Below, one piece after another: positions 47,014-58,415 of a stretch of DNA of 64,000 nt (within the stretch, counting starts at the first letter, position 1; the number at the start of each line of letters is the position of its first letter). This DNA comes from Gautieria morchelliformis (taxonomy: Eukaryota > Basidiomycota > Agaricomycetes > Gomphales > Gomphaceae). Made by a program: the position numbers and the translations under genes. The notes under the pieces are model-generated. The model ran no database searches. It was not told where the DNA came from and worked only from the letters and a program-made list of their open reading frames with translations. Location: the NCBI GenBank assembly GCA_015179125.1, contig WHVA01000179.1:1-64000 (forward strand), in the 5' to 3' direction.

Positions 47014-48456
47014 ATGCAGAATGCCTTCGAGGGTCAGCCAGGAAGTGTTAGCTCCAGGCCGACAATTCGTAGGAAGTCGAGCGCAGGCCTCCTCTCCTCC
47101 TTCAAGGCTCCCGCTACTAATATTGCGCAGTCTGTCCAACAGCAGCCTTCAAACGTACCGCCAACGCCGTCAGCCTCTGCCACTCCCATCCCTGGCGCTA
47201 TGGTAATGGGTCGTGACTGGGATTCCACGTCCCTCTACTCTGATTCTGCTGGCTCCTCAGCGGCCACAACCAATAATGTTGCATCCTTTCAAGGCACTTC
47301 CGTGGAATACCTACGGGACATGGTGCAGAAGCGCATCATCACTTTGACTTACATGCGCAATACCCACGAAGGGTTAGTCACATATTGTGCTCTTGAATGT
47401 CCCCTCATCTGTCCCATCCTCCAGGAAGACGCATTGGTTCCATACCATTCTCATCACACGGGCCGAGTTGGACAAAGTCTTCAATAATACCGCTATGCGA
47501 AAACGGTCAGTGATGCCCGTGGCATTGAGCCGGAGCTTACCATTACACAGCACTTATCGATTCGCTATCCTCGCCATGTCCTTATCTAACCTTTTTGATA
47601 TCCAAACGCCCCCAGACTTCTTGAGGGGTGTCATTGTGACCCTTTCTGAGTTTGACCAATTCCAAGACGAGAATTATAAGCCAAAGATGGTCTGTTGTCG
47701 ACTCAACTCTGTCCGTATGCTCGACTTATTTCTTTCCAGCGTTTCTTCCGCCTGTCGAGGCCTCAGAAACGACAGGCAGGGGGAATCAACGAGTTTCCGT
47801 TTCCCGAGGCTTCCGAAGCCTCGTATCTCATGTCACCGCATATGGTTAGTCTGTGTCGATAATACCCATGCGCAACTGACGACATTTCCAAGCCGTTTCC
47901 TCTGGATTATCACCAAACGCTACTCTCTCTTCTTGACATTCTATCTGAGGTATACCAAAAGATTGCTCGCATATTGGGACCCTCTCCGTTTCAATTAAAT
48001 ACCACCTCATCGTCTTCAACAAGTTCCGCCGGGTCTGTGTCGACGGGCGCTCATATGATGGGTCCACTAGGTCTACTATCACCTCATCCGGGCGTGAGCT
48101 ATCTCTTTTCTGGAATAGATGCCGCCCCAGAGGGTGGGGATGCCAGTTTATGGGGTATTGTAGGAGGAAACAACCACAATGGAGGGATGTTGGGGACTCC
48201 ATGGACACCGCCAATGGGGGAGATGTTCATGAAAATCGACGGCAAATTTAAGGTCATTACCATTAGCAAGACTGATCACTGCCATAGCTTATGCTTTTGC
48301 GGCCGACAGAAAATCATCTCAGCACTTCTCAAAGAGTTAGACCAGTTCGCACGCAACGGCATAAAGGACGAATTGGCCAGCTTAGATCCCTTGTTACGCA
48401 ACGTTGATGTGAGCGACACGGGTCGAGAACAGTATGATTTTGAGGCTGGCATGTGA
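47014..48456 (+). CDS. Conserved hypothetical protein, Ser-rich N terminus
   Basis: The ATG at 47014 gives MQNAFEGQPGSVSSRPTIRR, a disordered N terminus, then SVEYLRDMVQKRIITLTYMR, NTHEG, RSHWFHTILITRAELDKVFN, TYRFAILAMSLSNLFDIQTP, PDFLRGVIVTLSEFDQFQDE, FRSLVSHVTAY, FPLDYHQTLLSLLDILSEVY, QKIARILGPSPFQLNTTSSS, and a last piece LWGIVGGNNHNGGMLGTPWT, MFMKIDGKFKVITISKTDHC.. GMKDELASLDPLLRNVD-like, ending YDFEAGM. About seven introns. The folded middle looks conserved but I do not recognise a Pfam family. A cytoskeletal or signalling role is only a guess. Confidence 0.7.
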
Positions 48457-48631
48457 GTGAGCGTTCTATGATTACCTGTCAGTAATACCCTGGAATCGCC
48501 TGGTGTATGTATGTACGTAGAACGTTTGTTTTAATATTATACACTGTATCGTTATTGTATCAAGTACAAGTACCCATGCGTTACAGCAAGTGGTTTCGCA
48601 CGAGACGCGTCCATGTGGACCCACAAATTCC

Positions 48632-50219
48632 ATGGATCTCAGTGCCCTGATAGTTGATGTTACAGACCCGTCAGACTTTCCAACAGACAGCCTTAGAAAA
48701 CTAGATAGTAGTCTTCGCTGCACCATCTGCAAAGATTTCTATGATGGTCCTGTAGTACTGCATTGTGGACACACATTCTGCTCGCTGGTGAGTTCCGCGA
48801 TTATGGCACGCTTCCAGAGAGTAACGGATGGTTGTTCAGTGCATTAGATCCATACTTCCGAACAAACGAGAATGCCCCATTTGTCGGGTGACAGCGAAGG
48901 AAACCCATCTTGTTCGCAATTCGATGATCGGCGAGGCTGTGAACGCCTGGTCAGATGTTAGGTACTAAAGTCTTGCGGTTCCTTCAATTCTACTCTTAGC
49001 CAACGTATCACTTCCATCCTGCAGGGCGTCTGTCCTCAAGCTGTCAAATGAATCTCTACGGCCTCCTTCGGCGCGCTCCTTCAGCCCCAACAACCGCAAG
49101 CGGAGGCGTTCACATGGGTCTTCTGACCCTAGTCCAGAAGCTGGTCCATCTAAGCTGCGTTACAACAACAAGAAACGATTTGGTTCAGATGACGAGAACA
49201 TGTACGGAAGAATCGAACGACCAGAGAGGACTTGCCGACTTTCGAGTGAGGACATAATTCCTAGTTCAGATCCAGAAGAAGAAGAATTACCTAACCCTGG
49301 AATCAGTGGGTCCACCCTTCACCATTGATGTACATCACAGTTATTGATTTATCGACAGCAAATGCTGTCGTAGCTTGTCCCCTGTGTTCGCGAAATGTGC
49401 CGTACAACGCTATTAATCCCCATATGGACAGTAACTGCAAGAAATTTGTAGCTGGTGGTGATAGCCCAGCTACCTCGAGACTCGATTCAAAAGCAGCATG
49501 GGGTTCTATTTTTAAAGGCCAAGCGAAGAAGGCGGCCACTGTCTTAAGGTCTGTTGCAGGGATGTCCAAGTTATTACACTAAAGTTCAAAACGTTACCGG
49601 CTGCAAAGTGCTCAGGACCTTGAAATACCAACTACGAGGATAGCCAAGGTTTCTTATGGACTTCTGACTCTCAGTGCCCTCCGAAAGCTTCTTGCCGAAA
49701 ATGGGCTGCCAACAAGTGGAGACAAGGACGAGCTGATTACTCGGCATGAACGGTGAGCACCCTACTAGTACATATCCATGGTTTCCGCTGCACGCTTCCT
49801 ATCCAGCTGGATAGCGATCTATAACGCCAACCTGGACAGAGGGCAGCCTAAACCGGGTATGTACACTGAGGCATGTCTGGGCGTGCCTGTAATAACCGTT
49901 GCTGCAGTAGGTGACCTGAGGGAACAGCTAAAGGAGCGCGAGGACACAGGAAATCGACCTGGTCCAAAGAAAGTAGTTGATGAGAAAGCGTGGGCGGTGC
50001 GTCCTTCACCTAATCAGTTATCAGGGACAGTCTTATCCGAACACCTCAACCGTCTAGCAAAAAAATAGTGCACAATTTGCCTCCCTCATTGCCGCCGCTC
50101 GACCAAAGCCTAAAGCTGCAGAGGGGTCTCGTTCTTCCCAGACAACGGACTTACGTTCGTCACCCTTAGAGAAAGAGAAAGACGTCGGGACATCGTCCAA
50201 CGCCATCGTAATCGACTGA
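48632..50219 (+). CDS. RAD18: Postreplication repair E3 ubiquitin ligase Rad18
   Basis: Starts MDLSALIVDVTDPSDFPTDS. A RING finger spans an intron: CTICKDFYDGPVVLHCGHTF, CSL, CIRSILPNKRECPICR (C3HC4). A UBZ4 zinc finger follows in CPLCSRNVPYNAINPHMDSN plus C, and a SAP DNA-binding helix pair in SYGLLTLSALRKLLAENGLP, DELITRHERWIAIYNANLD. The C terminus is QFASLIAAARPKPKAAEGSR, ending SSNAIVID. RING-UBZ-SAP is the Rad18 order; with Rad6 it mono-ubiquitinates PCNA at stalled forks. The 3' part contains several short introns and a second small exon whose ends are approximate. Confidence 0.94.
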
Positions 50220-50446
50220 TGTTTTCTAATGTAGCCATGGCCCGGGGTTAGCAGTGTTTGATTGGAATTTAACTCACATTGGAACATGATATCACTTATG
50301 CATATTTTCTTGAACTTTCGATCAACAAGCATTTTTACATTAAATGCATGCCATGATTACGTATCATAGAGTTTGTAGTTATCATTCTGGCCACTGCTCG
50401 AGTGAGTAATATTAGGTCCGACAATTCGGATGTGGCTGGAGCCATC

Positions 50447-51028
50447 ATGTTGTCAGAACTCTTCAATGAAAATCCTAACTCCACACTACTCCAATCCTAC
50501 CTCACTAAAGTTGCCTCTAGTGCAGGAGTTACTCTACCAGAGCCTGAGGTCAAAACCTATCCAGACGCAGTTTATTTCAACTATTATACGCTCGGCATTA
50601 GCCTCCAGTTTATTCCACGCAAAGGACGAACAACGACATCAGATTTCGAGGCTCTTTCACTCGACGGCATCGACATTTACAACACTTCAAAGGATGCCTT
50701 TCTAGGCAAGGGCAAGACATATTCACAGTTCCCTCTTCTACCCATGAGACTCACCACCCATGCTGTTGAACACGGCACCAGCCCGAATCAATTCGAGCTC
50801 AAGGCTGAAACTACGGGTCAAGACCTAGTTCAGAATCTTGGGGAACCAACACGTAAGGGAGGAGGCGCCGGACCTTCAACTGGATCGATATCGATCTGGT
50901 GTGAATGGAGTAAGCTTGGAATCATGATTGAGTTTGGAGGAGACCAAGCTCGTGGACCTCAAGCATGGGAGCGAGGAAAGGACGCTATCTGGAAGATTGT
51001 CACACTGTTTCCAAAGGACACACGATAA
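50447..51028 (+). CDS. Intron-less conserved hypothetical protein, 193 aa
   Basis: One continuous ORF; the first in-frame ATG is at 50447 (MLSELFNENPNSTLLQSYLT). Core: TLPEPEVKTYPDAVYFNYYT, LGISLQFIPRK, LSLDGIDIYNTSK, FPLLPMRLTTHAVEHGTSPN, then GSISIWCEWSKLGIMIEFGG, ending VTLFPKDTR. The alternation of beta-strand-like stretches suggests a globular beta-rich fold. No family recognised. Being intronless is unusual here, where nearly all genes are split. Confidence 0.7.
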   Translation: MLSELFNENPNSTLLQSYLTKVASSAGVTLPEPEVKTYPDAVYFNYYTLGISLQFIPRKGRTTTSDFEALSLDGIDIYNTSKDAFLGKGKTYSQFPLLPMRLTTHAVEHGTSPNQFELKAETTGQDLVQNLGEPTRKGGGAGPSTGSISIWCEWSKLGIMIEFGGDQARGPQAWERGKDAIWKIVTLFPKDTR

Positions 51029-51390
51029 CAGTCGGAAAGTGAGTGATTGGGATTGGCATTCCACATGCTATAACTTCCCAGTGATTATTTGCATCAGGTA
51101 TATTGGAGCCACTGCCTTCGGGCGCCCCAAATATATAGTAAATGCACGCCAGCAATACTGGCCAATTTGATCTGAAATCGACAAAGTTGACGCGGGTACA
51201 CACACCTTTTCCTGCATTTAACCCAGTGGGTCTGATACAGATGAGGGGATGGGATTCTAAAATGAATTTGACTGGATTTAATGTACAGTTAGTATCTTGT
51301 GCTCCTGGTTTCAAATTGTTTGTGTTATAATTCTTGTTCATCACGTGATGAAAGTAATCTTCCAACCTGAGGTCCTCACCAAATCACCAG

Positions 51391-53758
51391 ATGAAAGTCG
51401 CAATAATTGGAGCCGGGCCAGCAGGTTTAGTTACGTGTAAGACCTTGCTTGAATCTGCCACGCCAGATTTCGCGTTCGACCCCATTGTGCTGGAACAAGA
51501 GGATGATATTGGAGGTAGCCTTGAAGCCGTGCATTTGATGCCAATGGGGTTTCATACTTACTTCGTGGTCTCCTCCAGGGACATTCAGATATCGCTCGTA
51601 TGAAGTATGTAATGCTGTCCTGCTCCTAGCATTGGACATAAATAACCACGTGGGTCCCAGAACGCGAATTTGGTGTCATCCAAACAGGTTGGACCTATTC
51701 GTACTTATCTTGTAACTTGCGGCAAGCTGAGGATCCCATAGTTGACCTCCTTTTCTGACTTTCGTTTGCCGTTGGAGCATCCAGACCACCTCACGCTGGA
51801 GGTCAGTAGTTAGAATGGTCGCACGCTAAATGACTAGCTTATCCGCAATAATATAGGAGTACGTGGAATATTTGCGGGCGTACACTAAACATTATGATTT
51901 AGGGAGTAGAATAAAGTTGCAGTCCAAAGTTATCAAAATATCCCGCGACCCTAACGGTGGTCACTGTATATGGTACGTCACCAAGTTGCTAGATCGTCCC
52001 GGATGGGAAACCAGTGAGCATATCCCACCTCGTCTCCTAAGTGATCCGCTCTAAGAAAGGGCACAAGGTCCATCTAGCATAAATGCTCAGTATGTTGTAA
52101 TGTGTACGGGCCTACATGTGGTGCCGTCCATCCCAGTTATTCCAGGAATCCAGCATGTTCTCCAGCCCAATCGACCAGAAATACCTCACTCTCAGATACC
52201 TAACCCTCAACCTGCTGTTTTCCATTCAGTGTCATACCAGCGTCGCGATCAACTTACAGGTCGACGTGTAATGATACTTGGTGCGGGTGAAACAGGTATG
52301 GATCTTGCCTATGAGTCTGCCAAAGCTGGAGCAAAAGAAGTCGTGCTATGCACTCGGGGAGGGTAAGCACCCAAGTTCTCTCGCGCTATATTCTAACGAT
52401 CCCACGGTAGATTTCTGTCTTTCCCCAAAGCTCTAGTGCGCCCTCAGTACCCTCTACAGTGTCATTCTGACCCAAGATTAGAATGATTTCAGCTTGTTTG
52501 GGTTTAAATTTTCGTCTAGCCGTCCGGTCCCTATCGACTCACTCATCACCAACCTTGCCGAGACGGCATATGTGGTATGTAATTGTACGGCGTGGTCTAT
52601 CCACCAAATCTGAAGTCGCATCAAGCACCCCTGGGTTGAAAAGTCGCATTTACGATGGTTTGTGTCCGATTTTGTCATCAGGGGGCTATTGTGGGTCTTA
52701 ACCGGTACAACTGTCAGTGTTGTCGCACTGTCTCAGTGTGGTGTACGATCCTACTAATTAGTATTCAAGGCCGGGTGTAATCAATGGGTATGCCCCACAA
52801 TTTCAATGCAGGATGATTGCTCAGACTGCTTAGGTAGGAGAACTAGACAAAGAGCGTCTCGGACGAGCATATGTCTTCCTTAACAAGTCACACAAGGCTA
52901 TGCCTTACATTAATCGCCCTTATCGGAAACGATCAGCGATACTTGACCTCTTCTCACATTACAGCGATCCACCTGAGGACTCGCCTCCCCAAACGAACTT
53001 TGTAGTAGACCTCGCGCCCTTCCCAAGCAGCTTTCTGCCATCTGGACGAGCTGTGTTTCCGTTGTTGGACCGCAAGGATGCACAGCGCATGGCGCATCGT
53101 GATATTCGCCCAGACACGGTGATTTATGCTACTGGCTACACACAAGACTTCAATATATTAGATGAGAGTTACCCAACTCCAAGTGAAGCGGACGTACGCA
53201 ACGTGGTGAGAGCCGGAGATGAAGACGTTGCCTTTATTGGTTTTGTTAGGCCTGGTGTTGGTTAGTCTGCCATGCCCCTCGCATTTTGCCGCACCTCGTT
53301 CTGAAGCATTCGAAGGTGCCATACCCCCTATCGCCGAGATGCAAGCCATGTTTTGGATTTCCTTACTGAAAGGTCGAGTGAGGAAACCTCTGCCACCGCC
53401 ACACTATTACTTGCTCGTCAAGGAGACGGCACGTATCAAATATGGGGTCGATCATTCAACGTACATGTCCACGTTGGCGAAAGACATTGGTGCTGCTCCG
53501 GTGCGCCTCTCTTTGCAAACTGAGTTAGTAAGTATACTGAATGCGTTCCAGGATCTTTGGGAATTGTGGTGCACGTACGGAACTCACGTTCTGCTCTGCT
53601 ACACGTTTGGAGCGGCCTTTACGACCTTCTACCGTCTTTTTGGACCATTCCGATCACCCATGGCTCCAACAGTGATAAAGACTGAGCTTTGGGACACAAT
53701 TACCCGGCGTGGTATTCTCGGAAACTTCCTCATGGGGGTTCGTACAATGATCAGATGA
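51391..53758 (+). CDS. FAD-dependent monooxygenase (FMO-like)
   Basis: Starts MKVAIIGAGPAGLVTCKTLL (FAD Rossmann motif GxGxxG), then FDPIVLEQEDDIGG, LTLEEYVEYLRAYTKHYDLG, YVVMCTGLHVVPSIPVIPGI, the NADPH motif MILGAGETGMDLAYESAKAG, FLSFPKAL, VELDKERLG-like near 52835, SFLPSGRAVFPLLDRKDAQR, DTVIYATGYTQDFNILDESY, FVRPGVGAIPPIAEMQAMFW and HYYLLVKETARIKYGVDHST, ending FLMGVRTMIR. The ATGY motif and two dinucleotide folds define the flavin-monooxygenase group. About nine introns. Fungal members oxygenate N, S or ketone substrates; which cannot be told here. A late hydrophobic stretch (HVLLCYTFGAAFTTFYRLFG) may be a membrane-associated helix. Confidence 0.87.
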
Positions 53759-54059
53759 ATTATGGACAATTTAACTGAAGGAGATACAGGTGATCCCTAT
53801 GACATTTTATCTCACAGTGAATGCGATAGCTTATATTTTAGACTCTGGTTGGCAATGGGCAGGAAGGAAAATGCCATACTTGAGTAGATTCCCATTGTAG
53901 TAATACTTAGTTATCAGATAACTCCACCTATTTAGACATGCCTTTGCGCGCTTATGTTCAGATATTCTTCATCACAGCCTGAGCTGGCCGGCGCTGAAGC
54001 GCTGATTCCTGAGCTTTGCATACGAGGTCTTCAGTTGGGTGGGCCTGGGGATAGTGCTT

Positions 54060-55688
54060 ATGTCCTCGTCCTCCTCATCCCCACTGTCGCGCCCCGTTTC
54101 GAAGGGTCTGCCTACCCCTTCTGTTCAAGACCTAGTCGCACAGTTCGATAGTACTCACCTTTCACACCCTCGTCAGGCAGGGTTCGTTGGCGGATTCACA
54201 GCAGTCCCACAGTCGACAACAACGCACGGCAGAAATGATAGAAGAGAAAAGTCTCTACCGCCAACGCCACCTGGGGCGTGTGATTATCCCAACAATATAC
54301 CGCTATTTCTTCGACCTGGCCAGGGAAACAATCAGTCAAAGTCTCATGAAGGACGGCAGGACTCTCAGTTTCCCCGCTCTCATGTCACTCCGGCAGCCGT
54401 GCATATGCCAATGCCCATGATGAATATGCCTACGCCAGATCAATCCCTCGTCATGGCATATGCCAGGTCTGCACCTTCAAATATCAACAGCTTTCCTTCT
54501 TTCCCAATACCGCGATCCCAGGATGCTGACCTAAGGCCATCGTATCTGGGTCATCAATCTCACTCATCAGTCCCGACTGCTACTACTTCGCCTTTGGCTA
54601 CTCCGAAGAGACATCCTTCTGGTCGCTCTTCTTCGACTCCAGCTAGTCCATCCTCTCTTTCAGGTTCAACTTCTGCAGGTCAGAACTCTTTGATCCAGTG
54701 TCATGGAACGACAAAGGCTGGAAAGCGTTGCAGCCGCCTTGTCAAGGCGCCTCCGCTGGTATCCTTCTTCGCTCCAACGACTAGCGAGCCTGTGGAGCGG
54801 TTCTGCTTTCAACACGTTAGAGAGGTCCTCAGCCAGAGTGGATTTTACTCCCACAAGGAAGGTGTTGGATGGGTCGAATTTGCAGGTTCGCGGCCAACCT
54901 GGTCTCTAATGGCTCTGATTTCAATGAATCACTACCATAGACTGGATACCAAAGTATTTAAGTGCTGACACACAAGCTGCTTTGAGAGTCGAGATGGAGA
55001 AACCTTCAAGCCTGAAAGACGAACCTGGGTATATCTATGGGTAAGTTTGCCGACAGACTACTACGAATATTCACCCGGTCTGTTCCAGGTATGAGATACG
55101 CGATGATAGAGTCCCAGACGAAATCAAGATCAAAGTTGGTCGAGCAGTCAAACTCGTGAAGCGGCTCGATCAGTGGTCCAAGCAATGCACCTCAAAAGAG
55201 GTGATCTTGCGTGGGTGGTGGCCTGGGACTGTGGAGGATGATGACGGAACAAACGGTACGAGCCTGTTAAGAGGCAAGATTAAAGCGGGAGAGAAGGGTC
55301 CATTTTGTCACCGACTTGAGAGGCTGGTGCACCTCGAATTGGCTGACCTGGCGGTACATGCCCCGTATCTGGAGCCGGGATTTCCTAACACCAATGCCAA
55401 GGCCGTAGCGACCGGTGATACCTCTGCACCATCCTCCCCGGGGCGTTCATCCAAACCCTCCAAAGTTCACATGCCGGGGGAACCTTGTATCGATTGTACG
55501 TGGTTAAGCATTGCGCATAATCTGGCCTCACTTGATGCCCTAACGCACACAATGAAGGTGGTGCCATCCATAAAGAAATATTTGCATTCCAAAGAGTGCG
55601 GAAAGGGAAGTACAAAGATGCTGAATGGGAACGACTTGTACAGCCTGTGATTGCAAAGTGGGGACAGTTTGTAAGTGAATTTGTGTGA
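54060..55688 (+). CDS. T5orf172-domain (GIY-YIG-like) protein
   Basis: The ATG at 54060 opens a long disordered Ser/Pro/Thr-rich N terminus (MSSSSSSPLSRPVSKGLPTP), with SPLATPKRHPSGRSSSTPAS. Then LIQCHGTTKAGKRCSRLVKA, a Cys-rich knuckle with FCFQHVREVLSQSGFYSHKE; an intron; AALRVEMEKPSSLKDEPGYI, YGYEIRDDRVPDEIKIKVGR, AVKLVKRLDQWSKQCTSKEV, LRGWWPGTV, GEKGPFCHRLERLVHLELAD, LAVHAPYL, and a short exon giving KWGQFVSEFV. The YEIRDD..IKVGR..RLDQW block matches the T5 Orf172 domain, which is also in S. pombe Mug113. The family is related to GIY-YIG nucleases, but activity in fungi is unproven. Confidence 0.8.
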
Positions 55689-56376
55689 TGTTAAACTTGT
55701 ACTTTGTAATATTTTCTGAGTGATCCGGGAGCCGCATGTATGCATATTAGATGCACCTCAGACACCGCATGTGCAGCTCGAAATCATTGACCCGTGGGTA
55801 GGTACTATACCTCTAGGTATTATCGCAGCATGTAACCTAGGAAAGTTGGCGCGGTGTTCACAGTGAGCTGTGTGACTAGAATGTATAAGTATATGGATAG
55901 CTGGTTAGCTGGTGGTCAAAAAAAAGTTGGGACATGTGGACGCATTTATTCTATACCTAAGTATTCCCTTGTCGAAGACAAGGGCTTCTAACCCCGGGAG
56001 ATATAGATCCGGCTTCCCGGTTCTTTGTATTTGTTGTCGTGGATGGGAGTTTTCAGCGTAGGTGGGTACCCGCGCTTCGCGCGGGGGTTTAAGTCAAATG
56101 CATCAGTAAGGTCAAATGCATCGGTAAGGTCAAATGCATCGGTAAGGTCAAATGCATTGGGGTAAATAAAATGCATCTTGTACAATATATCTCTTCTCAT
56201 GTTTCCCATGTCCCCTTTATGTCATGTGCTCCCTGTGTGTATATCCTCAAAAGGTGTGATGATTATACCCATTTTCTCCGTATGGGATGTTCATATACAC
56301 CTATCATCTACTTCATAAAGGTCTGGGTCATATGCCTCATTATCAGCTGGGTTGCCCAAGGTGCAGGCATACCGAC
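55689..56376. other. Intergenic stretch with hairpins and an 18-bp tandem repeat
   Basis: Holds a perfect hairpin at 55967-55985 (CCCTTGTC, GAA loop, GACAAGGG), a second at 56068-56084 (CCCGCGC, TTC loop, GCGCGGG), and 3.8 copies of the 18-bp unit GTCAAATGCATCGGTAAG at 56093-56160. On the minus strand the 18-bp repeat would read as DLTDAF peptide copies, but no gene is supported. Confidence 0.6.
56093..56160. repeat. 18-bp tandem repeat, 3.8 copies
   Basis: Units GTCAAATGCATCAGTAAG, then GTCAAATGCATCGGTAAG twice, then a partial copy; they differ by one base. Confidence 0.85.
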
Positions 56377-57245
56377 TTAAGGGCCTTGAGGAGCTTTGAT
56401 AAAGTGTTTCTGTGCTGCAACCTGCACTGCGGTTCTCTTAGTGCACCCCAGTATGCGTAGGGTGTTCCCTGGTGTAGTGTGGTACACAGATATGAACATG
56501 CAGACTTCCCTCTCTACATCTGTGATGGTCCTCACAGCAACTCTAGACATGAAAGTGGTAATAGTCTTGACTGAATCATCAGGTATTATAAGATTGCAGC
56601 TATTATCATAATCCACAGGTTTCAAAGCTTTGAGAAGGCTTTCATCTCGAAGAACAGAAAAGTGGCTCCATTCCATAGTTGATGTGCCACTTTGGGAGTC
56701 ATTGCACTGTCTTGGAACCATGCAGGAATGCCATCAGGAAATCCATCATGAAAGGACTCATCAAAATAATGGAATCCATGCACACCAGACACATGTCTAA
56801 AGTGAACAGTTTACATGTTACATTCCAGTAGCAATTCCTTGCCCTTGTGCATTGTGAAATAGATCCAATAGTGATCTTGGGGATCCTTAATTTTGACAAT
56901 GCTTGTATATATATATGCCAGCTGATCCTCCGGTGACACTCTCAGAGAAATAGAAACAATACCAAAATCAGAAATGGGGGAAGACCCAAAATGCAGTTGG
57001 ATTTGATGTGCTCTGTCCCTTCCTTGGCTGTTGTTGAGTAAATCCCAAGCATGAGTCCCAAGGCAGACAGATGTGATGATAGGCAGGACATTTCCTTCTC
57101 TTGTGATGCGTGTCCTCATTTTACTCTGCACAGCTGTGGTTGGTGCTGTAGGCCACCTATTGCTCCCATCCAAGTTGCCTTCATTGATCGGTGTTCCAAG
57201 CTTGACAGTAAAGGCAGTTGATCCATCAGGGAGTGGTGAATTGAT
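56377..57245 (-). CDS. Orphan hypothetical gene, partial model
   Basis: The minus strand opens after an acceptor (CCCTCAG at about 57258) as YKGINSPLPDGSTAFTVKLG, TPINEGNLDGSNRWPTAPTT, AVQSKMRTRITREGNVLPII, TSVCLGTHAWDLLNNSQGRD, FGIVSISLRVSPEDQLAYIY and KDPQDHYWIYFTMHKGKELL. After a break the frame continues LRDESLLKALKPVDYDNSCN, LIIPDDSVKTITTFMSRVAV, RTITDVEREVCMFISVYH. The sequence looks coding and globular, but the junction near 56800 is unresolved and no start exon can be placed; upstream DNA is the 17-bp minisatellite. No family recognised. It could be a real orphan gene or a transposon-derived ORF. Confidence 0.4.
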
Positions 57246-57397
57246 CCCTTTGTACTGAGGGCTGGGTCCCCTCGCTCACACTCATGTGAGCTAACTCTGC
57301 TATACATGCCAGGACTGGATAGTACAAAGTCAGATCTATGCGATCTGTTTTGCCTGGTGACCAAAGAGGCGGTTGAACTGCTAATAACCTCAGTAGA

Positions 57398-57846
57398 TAG
57401 CGTGTCCTCACCCATAGCGTGTCCTCACCCATAGCGTGTCCTCACCCATAGCGTGTCCTCACCCATAGCGTGTCCTCACCCATAGCGTGTCCTCACCCAT
57501 AGCGTGTCCTCACCCATAGCGTGTCCTCACCCATAGCGTGTCCTCACCCATAGCGTGTCCTCACCCATAGCGTGTCCTCACCCATAGCGTGTCCTCACCC
57601 ATAGCGTGTCCTCACCCATAGCGTGTCCTCACCCATAGCGTGTCCTCACCCATAGCGTGTCCTCACCCATAGCGTGTCCTCACCCATAGCGTGTCCTCAC
57701 CCATAGCGTGTCCTCACCCATAGCGTGTCCTCACCCATAGCGTGTCCTCACCCATAGCGTGTCCTCACCCATAGCGTGTCCTCACCCATAGCGTGTCCTC
57801 ACCCATAGCGTTAGCGTGTCCTCACCCATAGCGTGTCCTCACCCAT
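57398..57846 (+). repeat. 17-bp minisatellite, block 1
   Basis: About 26 near-identical head-to-tail copies of AGCGTGTCCTCACCCAT, with one irregular junction near 57806-57818 (GCGTTAGCG). No spacers, so it is not CRISPR-like. Confidence 0.95.
57842..57846 (+). repeat. Target-site duplication, left (CCCAT)
   Basis: CCCAT directly abuts the TG end of the solo LTR and is repeated at 58416-58420 after its CA end. Since the minisatellite unit itself contains CCCAT, the duplication is consistent with insertion but not independent proof. Confidence 0.7.
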
Positions 57847-58415
57847 TGTAAGAACCCGGCCTTTGGCCGGTTACTTACCGGTATAACTTTCTTCCGAGCC
57901 CGAGCCTTGTGATACTCGTGCCCGAGTACATATGATTCTTATCCTGCGCCCGAGCCCGAGCTAGAGCTAGAGCTCATATCCGACTGTGATCCCATGCCCG
58001 TATCCCCTTAGTTACTGATTCCGCTCCATCACGCATCATTCATATATTACCTCGCCCTGACCTCGCCCTGATCTCCACTAATATGTTCGCCCCTGACTCG
58101 TACCCTCGCCCCGTATATAAACCCTCCTGTATGCATTCCTACTCCTCAGTCTGAAAATCAACTATCGTATAACTTCGATCCCTAGCTAGTTTCTAAGCCT
58201 CGCCTCTTAAGCCAAACCTCGCCTCTTAAGCCAAACCTCGCCTCTTATTTGTTTGCCTTCGAAGTTGGGACTCGTGCGTAGGGTCGGCGCAGCACATAAG
58301 TTGAAGCCTAGTCCCTCTCCGACTTCCCCATCCAAACCTCACCCCGTAACCTCGGACCGTACCTCGGGTTTCGCTCCCGACCTCGGTCAACCTTACGATG
58401 GATCGTATCGTAACA
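57847..58415 (+). mobile_element. Solo LTR, 569 bp, inserted in the minisatellite
   Basis: Begins TGTAAGAACCCGGCC and ends GATCGTATCGTAACA, so it has the canonical TG..CA termini, flanked by CCCAT on both sides. It contains a promoter-like TATATAAACC at about 58115 and short internal duplications (CCTCGCCTCTTAAGCCAAA, three near copies at about 58200-58245). No coding sequence lies between, so it is probably the product of LTR-LTR recombination. Superfamily is not decidable from the LTR; 5-bp target duplication fits gypsy or copia. Confidence 0.75.

Noticed and set aside
38912..54000. A biosynthetic gene cluster around PDX1, GH88, FMO and the Zn2Cys6 factor
   Set aside because: No backbone synthase is present, and the genes between are housekeeping (cyclin L, NTF2, RAD18), so clustering is not supported.
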